A stretch of DNA of 6,860 nucleotides from Candidatus Latescibacterota bacterium (GCA_012962735.1 DTXA01000238.1:1-6860), one strand, 5' to 3'; shown: positions 1 through 6,339, numbered from the stretch's first letter. Numbers and translations: made by a program. Notes: generated by a model from the sequence alone, not told the origin.

Positions 1-210
1 GACCCCGACCTGCTCCCCAGGGACGATCCGTTCTACTTCCTATCACACAAGGCTAAGGTACACAAAGCTGTACCTGAAGTCGGATACCACACGTTCTGGG
101 AACACACCGATCCGTCCCCGCCTCGGGGCGTGAACCATTACAGGATCAGGGTACACCAGCGCAACGGCCAGGTGGCCTGGTCCTCCCCGATATGGATCGT
201 CAACGGGTAG
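1..210 (+). CDS. C-terminal fragment of an unidentified protein (possibly PHP/DUF3604-type metallohydrolase-like)
   Basis: The frame is open from the first base of the window and ends at TAG 208-210, leaving 69 codons; the start lies outside. The readable tail is rich in aromatic and beta-strand-forming residues and ends in YRIRVHQRNGQVAWSSPIW followed by IVNG. From memory, a terminal strand of the form YRVxQxDGxxAWSSPIW closes several PHP-type or DUF3604-like metallohydrolases, where it forms a beta-sandwich edge. That family link is an inference from this short motif; no catalytic residues are in view. The gene converges on the minus-strand operon, with about 210 bp between the two stop codons, so it is unlikely to be functionally tied to the topA group. 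Coding status is fairly likely because of the open frame and the plausible protein composition. Confidence 0.6.
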   Translation, partial: DPDLLPRDDPFYFLSHKAKVHKAVPEVGYHTFWEHTDPSPPRGVNHYRIRVHQRNGQVAWSSPIWIVNG

Positions 211-420
211 AAAGAGGGCAAAGCTCCCGCTCCGCCCTGTATTTTAGCCCAAAGCTCGCCGGTCTTAGAGGTCGCACACGTACCTGGTCCTCCCAGCGCA
301 GTCCATCTCCCTTAACGAGCGGGGTGCTCTCCCTCCCCCACAGCTGTGGCACAGCCACCTAAGTACATCCCGACCTCTACAGGGACCGGCGGCCTCGCAC
401 ATCCGACGGGACCTTTCGTA
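211..420. other. gene-free convergent gap
   Basis: This 210-bp stretch separates two convergent stop codons. It holds a weak hairpin near 215-238 (listed separately), an 8-bp direct repeat CAAAGCTC at 219-226 and 250-257, and a small cluster of inverted repeats at 339-358: CACAGCTGTG at 339-348 and GTGGC/GCCAC around a 3-nt loop at 346-358. I see no convincing tRNA, promoter or coding region here. Confidence 0.6.
215..238. terminator. possible bidirectional terminator hairpin between convergent genes
   Basis: AGGGC (215-219) pairs with GCCCT (234-238). An inner AGC/GCT pair (222-224 with 229-231) closes on a TCCC loop after a 2x2 internal loop. On the plus strand the stem is followed by GTATTTT (239-245); on the minus strand it is followed by CTTTC. 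The stem begins 4 bases after the stop of the plus-strand fragment and lies about 180 bp downstream of the minus operon's stop. The stem is short and the U tracts are poor, so this is tentative. Confidence 0.35.
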
Positions 421-1722
421 TCAAAACTCCAGCCGCCTCAGGTATCCAGCCTCCCCCCCGGAGATGTACAGCGGCTGGAACACCACCCCGTCGTAACCCA
501 TCTCCTCGGCGGCCCGGATCAGCCTCCTGATGACCTCTGCAGGCCACCGTCCTCCCTTTAAAACCGGATACAAAGGGAGCCCTTTGGGGCTATATGCCCT
601 GGCCTTGCGTAGCTCCCACTCCACGATCCCATACAGGTCCCCCTCGAACTCCTCCTCGCATCCCGGTTCCCCCACCCTCAGGGCCCTCACGTTCCTGGGC
701 ATCTCGAACCTGTCGTATCCGAACAGGCGGTAGACGAACCGCAGCGCCACATCCTCCTCCAACCCCTCGATCCACCGACACAGCCGGTCCGCCCAGGCAG
801 CGAAGTTGGCCAAGTAGTGGATCTCGAACCAGGGCAGAAGCGGACTCATAAAATCCGAGAACTCCCGAAAATCCCTATACCTGTGCCCTACCAGAAGGGC
901 GAAGGAAGGCACGTGGGCATCGCTGCCAAAGACCCTGTCCTGGGCCTCTTCCTTGAAGTACTGCCTTATTCCCTTCAGAGCGTTGGAGATGGAATCCGCC
1001 CGGAAATGAAACCAATCCACCACCTCCGGCCCACCCAACAGGTGTAGGAAGTCCGCGAACCCTAGCTCCAACTCCGAAAACTCCCGGACGGTCTTCGCAT
1101 CTAAGCTTTGGATTCCATCCAGCGTCCTTTTCACTCCGTCCTTCATCCCCTCCCAGTTGTACCCCCAGGACTTAGCGGCCCGAGCGCACCTCTCGCAAGC
1201 ACACCCGAAGAGGTTATCCACAAATGCCACGTGGCTGTATCTGGCGTGGGTGAGGTCTATCCCCTCTGCACCGTACCTGAGGACAGCATCTGTATACGCC
1301 AAGGCAAACCAGCGGTTAGTGCGCTCGTCGTTGGGACAATACACCAGGGTCTTGGACTCGTTGGAGAAAGGCGCGGGAGCGAAGTCGCTTATGGGCCGGC
1401 CTGAGATGTGGCGCATCATAAGCTCAGGAGCATGTTCCGCTCCCCCCCACCAGGCGAATGCCGAAAGCCAAACCGAAAACCCCTCCCTGTGCACCCGGTC
1501 TACGGCCTTCCTCAAGGCCGAATCGTCCTGGGTCAGGGAGATCCCTGGGCCCATACGGTCCCGAACCTCGGGGGGCATTGGGTTTTCAGCTAACACCCCC
1601 TCCGAAAGCCGGAAGGCCCCCCCGAGTATCACCAAGTTCACGCCCTTGTCCTTGAGGGCCGGCAGGAACTCCGGGTCCTCCAAAATGGGCTTCGGACTGG
1701 CGTACACGCCGACGAGCTTCAT
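421..1722 (-). CDS. uncharacterised protein, probable TIM-barrel glycoside-hydrolase-like fold
   Basis: I do not recognise this 433-aa protein as a named gene. It has no signal peptide or membrane segment, so it is probably cytoplasmic. The N-terminus (MKLVGVYASPKPILEDPEFL) and the strand/helix alternation suggest a (beta/alpha)8 barrel: VNLVILGGAF near 28-37, GFSVWLSAFAWWGG at 81-94, GAEGIDLTHARYSH at 151-164, WFHFRADSISNALKGI at 237-252 and GYDGVVFQPLYISGG at 409-423. A cysteine motif CACERC (C174, C176, C179) directly after the GIDLTHARYSH strand recalls the CFCxxC segment that follows the GIHLDYIRY-like strand in several uncharacterised glycosyl-hydrolase-like TIM barrels. The catalytic residues cannot be assigned, and the Asp/Glu pair expected of a retaining glycosidase is not obvious; D156 is one candidate. 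Its ATG overlaps the recombinase stop as ATGA (1719-1722), with GAGGAGGG just upstream inside the recombinase gene, so it is translationally coupled and is the last gene of the smg-topA operon. Confidence 0.85.
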   Translation of the reverse strand: MKLVGVYASPKPILEDPEFLPALKDKGVNLVILGGAFRLSEGVLAENPMPPEVRDRMGPGISLTQDDSALRKAVDRVHREGFSVWLSAFAWWGGAEHAPELMMRHISGRPISDFAPAPFSNESKTLVYCPNDERTNRWFALAYTDAVLRYGAEGIDLTHARYSHVAFVDNLFGCACERCARAAKSWGYNWEGMKDGVKRTLDGIQSLDAKTVREFSELELGFADFLHLLGGPEVVDWFHFRADSISNALKGIRQYFKEEAQDRVFGSDAHVPSFALLVGHRYRDFREFSDFMSPLLPWFEIHYLANFAAWADRLCRWIEGLEEDVALRFVYRLFGYDRFEMPRNVRALRVGEPGCEEEFEGDLYGIVEWELRKARAYSPKGLPLYPVLKGGRWPAEVIRRLIRAAEEMGYDGVVFQPLYISGGEAGYLRRLEF

Positions 1723-2657
1723 TTTCCCTCCTCAGTTTCCCGTCTTTCCGCCCTGGGATGAGCCTGAACGTATACCCGCTTAAGTCGCTCCGGGGTGATG
1801 TGGGTGTACACCTGGGTGGTGGACAGCCGGGAGTGCCCCAGAAGGTCCTTGACAGCCCTGAGGTCAGCTCCCGCGTCCAAAAGGTGTGTTGCAAAGGTGT
1901 GCCTGAGTATGTGGGGATGGGCGTCCCTGGACCCCAAGGACAGGAACAACTTAGAGCGCACGATCCCGTACGCCCCCCTCTCGGTGAGCCTCCCACCCCA
2001 TGCGTTGAGAAAAAGAGCGTCCGGGTCCTTGGGCCTCTGGGTCCTGCGGAGTAACTCCCCACGTCTGAGTAGATAACTCCTTAGGGCTCTGAGGGCAGCC
2101 CTTCCCAAGGGGACTACCCTCTCGCGGTCCCCCTTGCCGTGCACCCGCACGGTCCCTGTCAACAGATCCAAGGAGCTTACGTCCAACCTCACCAGCTCCC
2201 CGATCCTGAGCCCCGCCCCGTACAAAAGCTCTAAGACCGCACGGTCCCTGACCTCCAAAGCGGTCTCCCCGGGCAGGGAGTCCAAAATCGCCCGCATCCG
2301 CTCCAGGTCCACGAACCGGGGGAGCTTCCCCCCTCCCTTGGGGGGACGCACCGAAATAGCCGGGTTTCCCCCTATGGTCCCCTCCCGACGCAGAAACGTA
2401 AAAAACGACCGCACAGCGGCCAACTTGCGGGCCAAGGCCATCCGACTGTATCCTCTACGGGCCAAGGTCCCCAAGAAGTGCCGGACCGCTAAGCGGTCCA
2501 CTTCGGAGAGTCTGGGGTCATCGAGGCCCAACTCCCCCCTGAGGAACCCCACGAACTGCTCCAGGTCCCCCCGATACGCCCGCACCGTGTGAGGGGATGC
2601 ACCCCCTTCCCGGAGGGCTTCGCAGAAGCGATCGATATGGACGGAAATGGAGGACAT
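1719..2657 (-). CDS. xerC: tyrosine recombinase, XerC/XerD family
   Basis: This 312-aa protein has the usual length and layout of a Xer recombinase: an N-terminal SAM-like core-binding domain (about 1-90) and a C-terminal catalytic domain (about 110-300). All six catalytic positions are visible: R151 in GAGLRIGEL, K175 in VHGKGDRER, H249 and R252 in HPHILRHTFATHLL, H275 in LLGHSRLSTTQ and the nucleophile Y284 in TQVYTHIT. Xer proteins act in pairs at dif to resolve chromosome dimers at the division septum, in concert with FtsK. Sequence alone does not separate XerC from XerD; position after topA is common for the XerC-type copy in many bacteria, so the symbol is a best guess. The ATG has GGAG 6 nt upstream and starts 30 bp after the topA stop. 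The stop overlaps the next start by 4 bp. No integrase neighbours, att sites or phage genes are nearby, so a mobile-element integrase is unlikely. Confidence 0.93.
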   Translation of the reverse strand: MSSISVHIDRFCEALREGGASPHTVRAYRGDLEQFVGFLRGELGLDDPRLSEVDRLAVRHFLGTLARRGYSRMALARKLAAVRSFFTFLRREGTIGGNPAISVRPPKGGGKLPRFVDLERMRAILDSLPGETALEVRDRAVLELLYGAGLRIGELVRLDVSSLDLLTGTVRVHGKGDRERVVPLGRAALRALRSYLLRRGELLRRTQRPKDPDALFLNAWGGRLTERGAYGIVRSKLFLSLGSRDAHPHILRHTFATHLLDAGADLRAVKDLLGHSRLSTTQVYTHITPERLKRVYVQAHPRAERRETEEGK

Positions 2658-2687
2658 CTATATCTCCAAGAAAAGTATTTGAGCGCT

Positions 2688-4919
2688 CTATACCTCGGGG
2701 GTGGCTTCCTCCTCGGAGATGGCGGCCTTACAACTGAGGCAACGCAGGCTGACACCCCTCGAATTTCTTTCCAAAAGGAAGGCGAACCCACACTTGGGAC
2801 AGGGCTGGGGGACCGGACGGTCCCAGGTGGCGAAGGAGCACTTGGGATAGTTGCTGCACCCGTAGAAAACCCGTCCCCTCTTGGTTCGCCGCTCCACCAG
2901 TTCCCCGTCGCATCCCGGTTCGGGGCAGGGGATGCCCAGGCCCAGGGGGCGGGAATAGGTGCACTTCGGATACGCCGAACAGGCCAGGAACCTCCCATAC
3001 TTCCCCTGCCGTACCAAAAGCTCGGCCCCACACTGGGGACACCGCTCCCCGGTGGGCTGAGGGGCCTCCTTTTCCTCCTTGAGAGGTCGTGTATAGGAAC
3101 AATCCGGGAACCCGGAACAGGCGTAGAACCTTCCATACCTCCCCCACTTCACCACCAAGGGCCTTCCACACTTCGGACACTCCTCCCCCGTCTCCTCCTG
3201 AAGGCCTTTCCTCAGGTCTCGGCGGTGCTCCTCGGCCCATCGGAGGGTCCGGCTGAATGTGGTGTAGAACTGCTCCACCACCCGCATCCACTCCTCCTCC
3301 CCTGCCTCCACCCGGTCCAGGTCTTCCTCCATCCGTGCTGTGAACCCGACTTCGAATATGTCCGGGAAGATCCGCACCAAAAGGGCATTCACCGCCCTGC
3401 CGAGGTCAGTGGCCACGAACCTCCCCTTCTCCTTGACCACGTATTCCCGTTCCTTGAGAGTGCCGATGATCTGAGCGTACGTGCTTGGTCGACCTATTCC
3501 TTTGGATTCCAATTCCTTAACTAATGAAGCCTCAGTGTAACGGGGTGGAGGCTTCGTGAAGTGCTGCCCCGGCGAGAGGCCCACCAAGGTCAAGACCTCC
3601 CCCGCTCCGATACACTCGGGCAGGACCACCTCCCTCTCCTCCTGGTCCTCGTCCTTTGCCTCTTGATACAACACCGTAAACCCGGCGAACTTCACCGTGC
3701 TTCCTGTAGCCTTGAATATGCAATCCCCTGCCTTTATCTCCACCGTCTTCCGATCGAGTACCACCTGGGCCATCTGACAGGCCAGAAAGCGCTTCCATAT
3801 GAGTTCGTATAGCTTATACTGGTCCTGGGTGAGGAACTTCTTCACCTTCTTAGGCTCCCGGTGCACCTCAGTGGGACGGATGGCCTCGTGGGCCTCCTGT
3901 GCGCCCCTCCGGGACTTAAATGCCCTGGGCCTCTGGGGCAGGAACTTCGGGCCGTAGGAACTGGCCACGAACTCCCGGGCTGCATGGACCGCCTCCTCTG
4001 CCAACCGAACCGAGTCCGTACGCATATAGGTGATAAGTCCTGTGCGCTCCCCGTCCAAGTCCACCCCCTCGTACAAACCCTGGGCGACCCGCATGGTCTT
4101 CCCCGCCGAAAATCCCAGCTTCCGGGCCGCCTCCTGCTGTAAGGTGCTGGTGATGAAGGGAGGCGGGGGATTACGCTTTACCTCCTTGGTCAGGACCTGA
4201 TGGACCACGAAGGAGAGGCCCTTGAGTTCCTCCAAAACCTTCCTGGCGCTCTCCTCGTCGGGAAGATGGACCCTTTTCCCCCCCCTGCGGGCCAGGACCG
4301 CCTCGAACTCATCCCCCGAGGGAGTTCGGAGCCTGGCCGTGATCGTCCAGTACTCCTTTGGGGTGAACCTCTCTATCTCCTCCTCCCGCTCGCAGACGAG
4401 CCTTAAGGCTACCGACTGCACCCGTCCGGCGCTCAATCCCCCCTTTATGGTCTTCCAGAGGAGTGGGCTCACCTGATAACCTACAAGCCGGTCCAGGACC
4501 CTTCGGGCCTGCTGGGCGTGGACCTTTCTCATATCTATATCCTGGGGGTTGGCCAGGGCATCCCGCACCGTCCTTTCGGTTATTTCGTGGAAGAGTACCC
4601 GCCGCACCCCTCGCTTCCCACCTACTACCCGCTCAGCTATGTGCCAGGCAATGGCCTCGCCCTCCCTATCCGGGTCGGTGGCCAAAAGCACCTGCTCCGC
4701 ATCCCGGACCGCCCGTTTTAGCTCGGAGACGACCTTGTGCTTCCCAGGGATGATCACATACTGGGGCCTGAACTTATCCTGGATGTCCACTCCGAGTCGG
4801 TTCTCGGGTAGGTCGCAGATGTGGCCCATAGAGGCCCGAACTTCGTATCCCTTCCCCAAGAACTTATTGATGGTCTTAGCCTTGGCCGGAGACTCTACAA
4901 TGACTAAGGACTTCCCCAT
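2688..4919 (-). CDS. topA: DNA topoisomerase I (type IA) with four C-terminal zinc ribbons
   Basis: TopA relaxes negatively supercoiled DNA by transient 5'-phosphotyrosyl cleavage of one strand, using Mg2+. Counting from the ATG at 4919 the protein is 743 aa. The Toprim domain opens with KSLVIVESPAKAKTI (catalytic E9) and carries TDPDREGEAIAWH (D82, D84, E86). The active tyrosine is Y298 in GLITYMRTDS. The downstream KGIGRPSTYA motif (about 473-482) is typical of bacterial TopA. The C-terminus has four Cys4 ribbons: C581/C584/C601/C607, C627/C630/C647/C653, C665/C670/C688/C694 and C707/C710/C727/C730; the last is compact. A GTG at 4964 in the same frame would add 15 residues, but it overlaps smg by 35 nt and yields an unusual N-terminus. 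The ATG at 4919 has GAGGTGG overlapping the smg stop and begins exactly at the conserved MGKSLVIVES, so I chose it. Smg ends 10 bp upstream, implying coupled translation. Confidence 0.97.
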   Translation of the reverse strand: MGKSLVIVESPAKAKTINKFLGKGYEVRASMGHICDLPENRLGVDIQDKFRPQYVIIPGKHKVVSELKRAVRDAEQVLLATDPDREGEAIAWHIAERVVGGKRGVRRVLFHEITERTVRDALANPQDIDMRKVHAQQARRVLDRLVGYQVSPLLWKTIKGGLSAGRVQSVALRLVCEREEEIERFTPKEYWTITARLRTPSGDEFEAVLARRGGKRVHLPDEESARKVLEELKGLSFVVHQVLTKEVKRNPPPPFITSTLQQEAARKLGFSAGKTMRVAQGLYEGVDLDGERTGLITYMRTDSVRLAEEAVHAAREFVASSYGPKFLPQRPRAFKSRRGAQEAHEAIRPTEVHREPKKVKKFLTQDQYKLYELIWKRFLACQMAQVVLDRKTVEIKAGDCIFKATGSTVKFAGFTVLYQEAKDEDQEEREVVLPECIGAGEVLTLVGLSPGQHFTKPPPRYTEASLVKELESKGIGRPSTYAQIIGTLKEREYVVKEKGRFVATDLGRAVNALLVRIFPDIFEVGFTARMEEDLDRVEAGEEEWMRVVEQFYTTFSRTLRWAEEHRRDLRKGLQEETGEECPKCGRPLVVKWGRYGRFYACSGFPDCSYTRPLKEEKEAPQPTGERCPQCGAELLVRQGKYGRFLACSAYPKCTYSRPLGLGIPCPEPGCDGELVERRTKRGRVFYGCSNYPKCSFATWDRPVPQPCPKCGFAFLLERNSRGVSLRCLSCKAAISEEEATPEV

Positions 4920-4929
4920 AAGACCCACC

Positions 4930-5355
4930 TCAGTGCAGGGTTTCGGTCTCTTCGAGACCCTCACCGAAGAGGAGCGAGGCTGTTAAGGCCTTGATGTCCT
5001 CCTGCCCTATCCGACTGGCCCCCGTCATCAGAGCCCGTTCTATTATAGCTTCCATCTGTCCAGGGGTGATCAGGCCCAGGGCCCTGAGCTGGAGCAGGTA
5101 CCCGTAAGCTTCAGGGGATAACACCCTGCGCTCCACCTTGTGGAGGATGCGAACTCCCGTATAGGTAGTCCCCTTCCACCCGCGGTCTTCCTCGAGTCGC
5201 TCGAAAAGCCAAGAGAGGGCAGTACTTATCTCGTTCTCCGTGTATCCCTGGAGGCGGAGGTCTTGAGAGAGCTTGGCGATGTCCCCCAGCTCCCCCCCTC
5301 TGCGGTTGAGCTCGTGCGCCAAGAACACCACGATCTCCAAGATACGCTGTTGCAT
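4930..5355 (-). CDS. smg: Smg family protein (DUF494)
   Basis: This is a 141-aa soluble protein of unknown biochemical role. The match to Smg/DUF494 rests on the N-terminal MQQRILEIVVFLAHELNRR, the EISTALSWLFERLEE segment (about 41-55, compare YNALLWLEKL in E. coli Smg), and the C-terminal half with a run like LQALGLITPGQMEAIIERALM, followed by an acidic helix (IGQEDIKALTASLLFG). In E. coli, smg lies in a dprA/smf-smg-topoisomerase-like cluster, so finding it directly before topA supports the call. Function in the family is not established; the repeated neighbourhood with DprA and topoisomerases suggests a DNA-related role, which is inference. The ATG at 5355 has AGAGGG 6 nt upstream. It is the first gene of the minus-strand operon, about 35 nt from the predicted transcript start. 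A 15-nt hairpin sits in its last codons. Confidence 0.87.
   Translation of the reverse strand: MQQRILEIVVFLAHELNRRGGELGDIAKLSQDLRLQGYTENEISTALSWLFERLEEDRGWKGTTYTGVRILHKVERRVLSPEAYGYLLQLRALGLITPGQMEAIIERALMTGASRIGQEDIKALTASLLFGEGLEETETLH
4945..4959 (-). promoter_or_regulatory. hairpin in the smg tail, just before the topA ribosome site
   Basis: GGTCTC (4945-4950) and GAGACC (4954-4959) form a perfect 6-bp inverted repeat around a 3-nt loop. On the minus transcript it reads GGUCUC-GAA-GAGACC and ends 13 nt before the GAGGTGG that serves topA. It could slow or gate ribosomes arriving from smg. There is no U tract, so it is not an intrinsic terminator. It may also be chance within coding sequence. 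Confidence 0.35.
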
Positions 5356-5396
5356 CGGCGTCCCTCTCCGTTTGTGATTTGCTTCGTGGCTTAATC

Positions 5397-5425
5397 AATG
5401 TACGCTGGTATTCTCCCCCTGTCAA
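5397..5425 (-). promoter_or_regulatory. sigma-70-type promoter of the smg-topA operon
   Basis: On the minus strand a perfect -35 TTGACA (5425-5420) is followed after 17 bp by TACATT (5402-5397), which matches TATAAT at 4 of 6 positions. Transcription would start near 5390, giving an untranslated leader of about 35 nt before the smg ATG. The -35 lies in the loop side of the inverted repeat at 5411-5452. This is the only promoter-like match I found upstream of smg. Confidence 0.6.
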
Positions 5426-5452
5426 GGGGTTTATTTGGAGTCAGGGGGAGAA
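5411..5452. repeat. 11-bp perfect inverted repeat between the divergent promoters
   Basis: TTCTCCCCCTG (5411-5421) and CAGGGGGAGAA (5442-5452) are exact reverse complements separated by 20 bp. The left arm overlaps the minus-strand -35 and spacer; the right arm ends 5 bp before the plus-strand -35. The layout suits a regulator site that touches both promoters, or a cruciform that responds to supercoiling. No U tract follows on either strand, so a terminator is less likely. Confidence 0.55.
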
Positions 5453-5457
5453 ACCTC

Positions 5458-5486
5458 TTGCCAAAGGCTTTTATAGTTATTATCTT
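5458..5486 (+). promoter_or_regulatory. possible promoter of the zinc-ribbon/RNase HI genes
   Basis: TTGCCA (5458-5463, 5 of 6 to TTGACA) is followed after 17 bp by TATCTT (5481-5486, 4 of 6 to TATAAT). Transcription would begin near 5493, leaving a leader of about 140 nt before the ATG at 5632. The -10 lies inside the palindrome at 5479-5495. The A/T-rich patch here contrasts with the GC-rich flanks, which supports a promoter. Confidence 0.5.
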
Positions 5487-5495
5487 TAAGATAAT
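5479..5495. promoter_or_regulatory. operator-like palindrome over the plus-strand -10
   Basis: ATTATCTT (5479-5486) and AAGATAAT (5488-5495) are perfect 8-bp inverted arms around a single central T. The element covers the predicted -10 and start-site region, where a dimeric repressor would block initiation. I cannot name the regulator; no regulator gene is present in the window. Confidence 0.45.
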
Positions 5496-5517
5496 GCTAC
5501 GGGATCGGAGACAAGCT

Positions 5518-5568
5518 ATGGAGGTATTCTGGCACAGGGAGGGTACATATACACCAGTCCCCGGATAG
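5518..5568 (+). CDS. possible 16-codon leader peptide
   Basis: ATG 5518 to TAG 5568 encodes MEVFWHREGTYTPVPG. GGAG (5507-5510) lies 7 nt upstream, a good ribosome-binding spacing, and the ATG is about 25 nt from the predicted transcript start. The same frame can also start at ATG 5494 (24 codons) but has no ribosome site there. The stop codon abuts the GGGGTATACCCC palindrome, so a ribosome finishing or stalling on it could alter the hairpins downstream. There is no run of one amino acid codon that would reveal the signal sensed. A chance ORF of this size is quite possible. Confidence 0.3.
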   Translation: MEVFWHREGTYTPVPG

Positions 5569-5604
5569 GGGTATACCCCAGTGTGCCGCAGCCACTGGGG
5601 TTTT
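5559..5604 (+). terminator. terminator-like attenuator with competing hairpins in the leader
   Basis: CCCCAGTG (5576-5583) pairs perfectly with CACTGGGG (5593-5600) around a 9-nt loop, and TTTT follows (5601-5604), as in a weak intrinsic terminator. The same CCCC (5576-5579) can instead pair with GGGG at 5568-5571, as the exact palindrome GGGGTATACCCC shows. That GGGG can in turn pair with CCCC at 5559-5562 around a GGATA loop. The stems are therefore mutually exclusive. The structure lies between a predicted plus-strand promoter and the next plus-strand gene, with only a divergent gene behind it, so attenuation is more sensible than gene-end termination. The U run is short. Confidence 0.45.
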
Positions 5605-5631
5605 CGCTTGGCTTGAAAGAGGAGGGGGGCG

Positions 5632-6339
5632 ATGAAAGAAACCATGGTCCACCTCCTGGAGCTCCAGGAAGTGGACAACGCCTTGGACGAGCTTAGGAGA
5701 GCCCGGGAGACGTACCCCAGGCGTATCGACGAGCTGAGGAGGGAGCTGGAGGAGGAACGTACCACCTTAGAGGAGCTGAAAGGCAAGCTGCAAGAGCTGG
5801 AACGTCAGAAGCGACACTACGAGCGGGAGCTTAGGAGGGCGCAGGACGAGCTAAAGAAACATAAGGCGAGGCTCTACGAGGTCAAGACGAACCGGGAGTA
5901 CGATGCGGTGCAACAGGAGATAGAGGCCTGGGAGAACAGCCTCGGCCAGAACGAGGAAGTCCTCCTCGACACTATGGCCGCCATAGAGGAGCTGACCCCC
6001 CAGGTGGCGGACAGGGAACAGGCCTACGCCCGGTCTCACGAGGAAAAACAAGAGGAGATGGGGAAGCTGTTGGATAAACTGGGAAATTTGGAGGAGGAGC
6101 TGGAGGAGCACCTTAAGCGCAGGGAGGAGATCGCGGGCAGGATAGGGCAGAGGCTTCTGGCCACCTACGAACGGATCCGCCAGGGGAGGGGAGGAGTGGC
6201 GGTGGTGCCTGTCACTCGGGAGGCCTGCGGGGGATGCTTCTCCCAACTTCCCCCCCAGGTCGTTGTGGAGGTGCGACGGGGGAGCCGTCTGATCAGGTGC
6301 GAGTACTGTGGTCGCATTTTGGTCTGGAACGAGGAGTAA
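5632..6339 (+). CDS. coiled-coil protein with C-terminal C4 zinc ribbon (DUF164/zf-RING_7 type)
   Basis: This is a 235-aa soluble protein. Residues about 10-185 are an almost unbroken, highly charged antiparallel coiled coil, interrupted by the family signature VKTNREYDAVQQEIEAW at about 84-100. A short linker (GGVAVVPVTREA) leads to a zinc ribbon with C199, C202, C223 and C226 in CGGC...CEYCGR. This is the layout of the DUF164 family, which includes CT398-like proteins and is widespread in bacteria; the precise role is not settled, though a nucleic-acid or protein-scaffold function is usually supposed. The ATG has AGGAGG 6 nt upstream. RNase HI follows after 6 bp, and rnpB after that; from memory this pairing with RNase HI and/or rnpB recurs in several bacterial groups. 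Expression may be set by the leader structures at 5494-5604. Confidence 0.9.
   Translation: MKETMVHLLELQEVDNALDELRRARETYPRRIDELRRELEEERTTLEELKGKLQELERQKRHYERELRRAQDELKKHKARLYEVKTNREYDAVQQEIEAWENSLGQNEEVLLDTMAAIEELTPQVADREQAYARSHEEKQEEMGKLLDKLGNLEEELEEHLKRREEIAGRIGQRLLATYERIRQGRGGVAVVPVTREACGGCFSQLPPQVVVEVRRGSRLIRCEYCGRILVWNEE
6331..6336 (+). promoter_or_regulatory. ribosome-binding site deciding the GTG start of RNase HI
   Basis: GAGGAG (6331-6336) forms the last two Glu codons of the zinc-ribbon gene and lies 9 nt before GTG 6346. It sets the start immediately before the conserved VVLYIDGA strand and indicates translational coupling with the upstream gene. Confidence 0.6.

Noticed and set aside
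281..358. tRNA-like stretch on the minus strand (AGAGCACC followed by CCCCG and GTTAA)
   Set aside because: No T-arm GGTTCRANNCC equivalent, no acceptor pairing and no proper anticodon loop with T33; it is not a tRNA, and too weak to call a tRNA remnant.
1157..1783. 208-codon plus-strand open frame antisense to the unknown operon gene
   Set aside because: It is a likely shadow: low-complexity composition, no ribosome site noticed, and it crosses the coupled junction of two better-supported minus-strand genes.
1719..2657. The tyrosine recombinase as the integrase of a mobile element
   Set aside because: Its length, Xer-type motifs, housekeeping operon position and the lack of att-like repeats or phage genes point to a chromosomal Xer protein.
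2589..3524. 311-codon plus-strand open frame antisense to topA and xerC
   Set aside because: It lies wholly opposite genes with clear catalytic motifs, is proline/glycine/leucine-rich as expected of an antisense frame in GC-rich DNA, and shows no recognisable family.
4917..4964. Alternative GTG start for topA at 4964 adding 15 residues
   Set aside because: It would overlap smg by 35 nt and add an atypical N-terminus, whereas ATG 4919 has a GAGGTGG ribosome site and begins at the conserved MGKSLVIVES.
5391..5786. Minus-strand open frame of 131 codons over the divergent control region
   Set aside because: It opens with a serine-rich stretch opposite the coiled coil and runs through both promoters and the hairpins; it has no family features.
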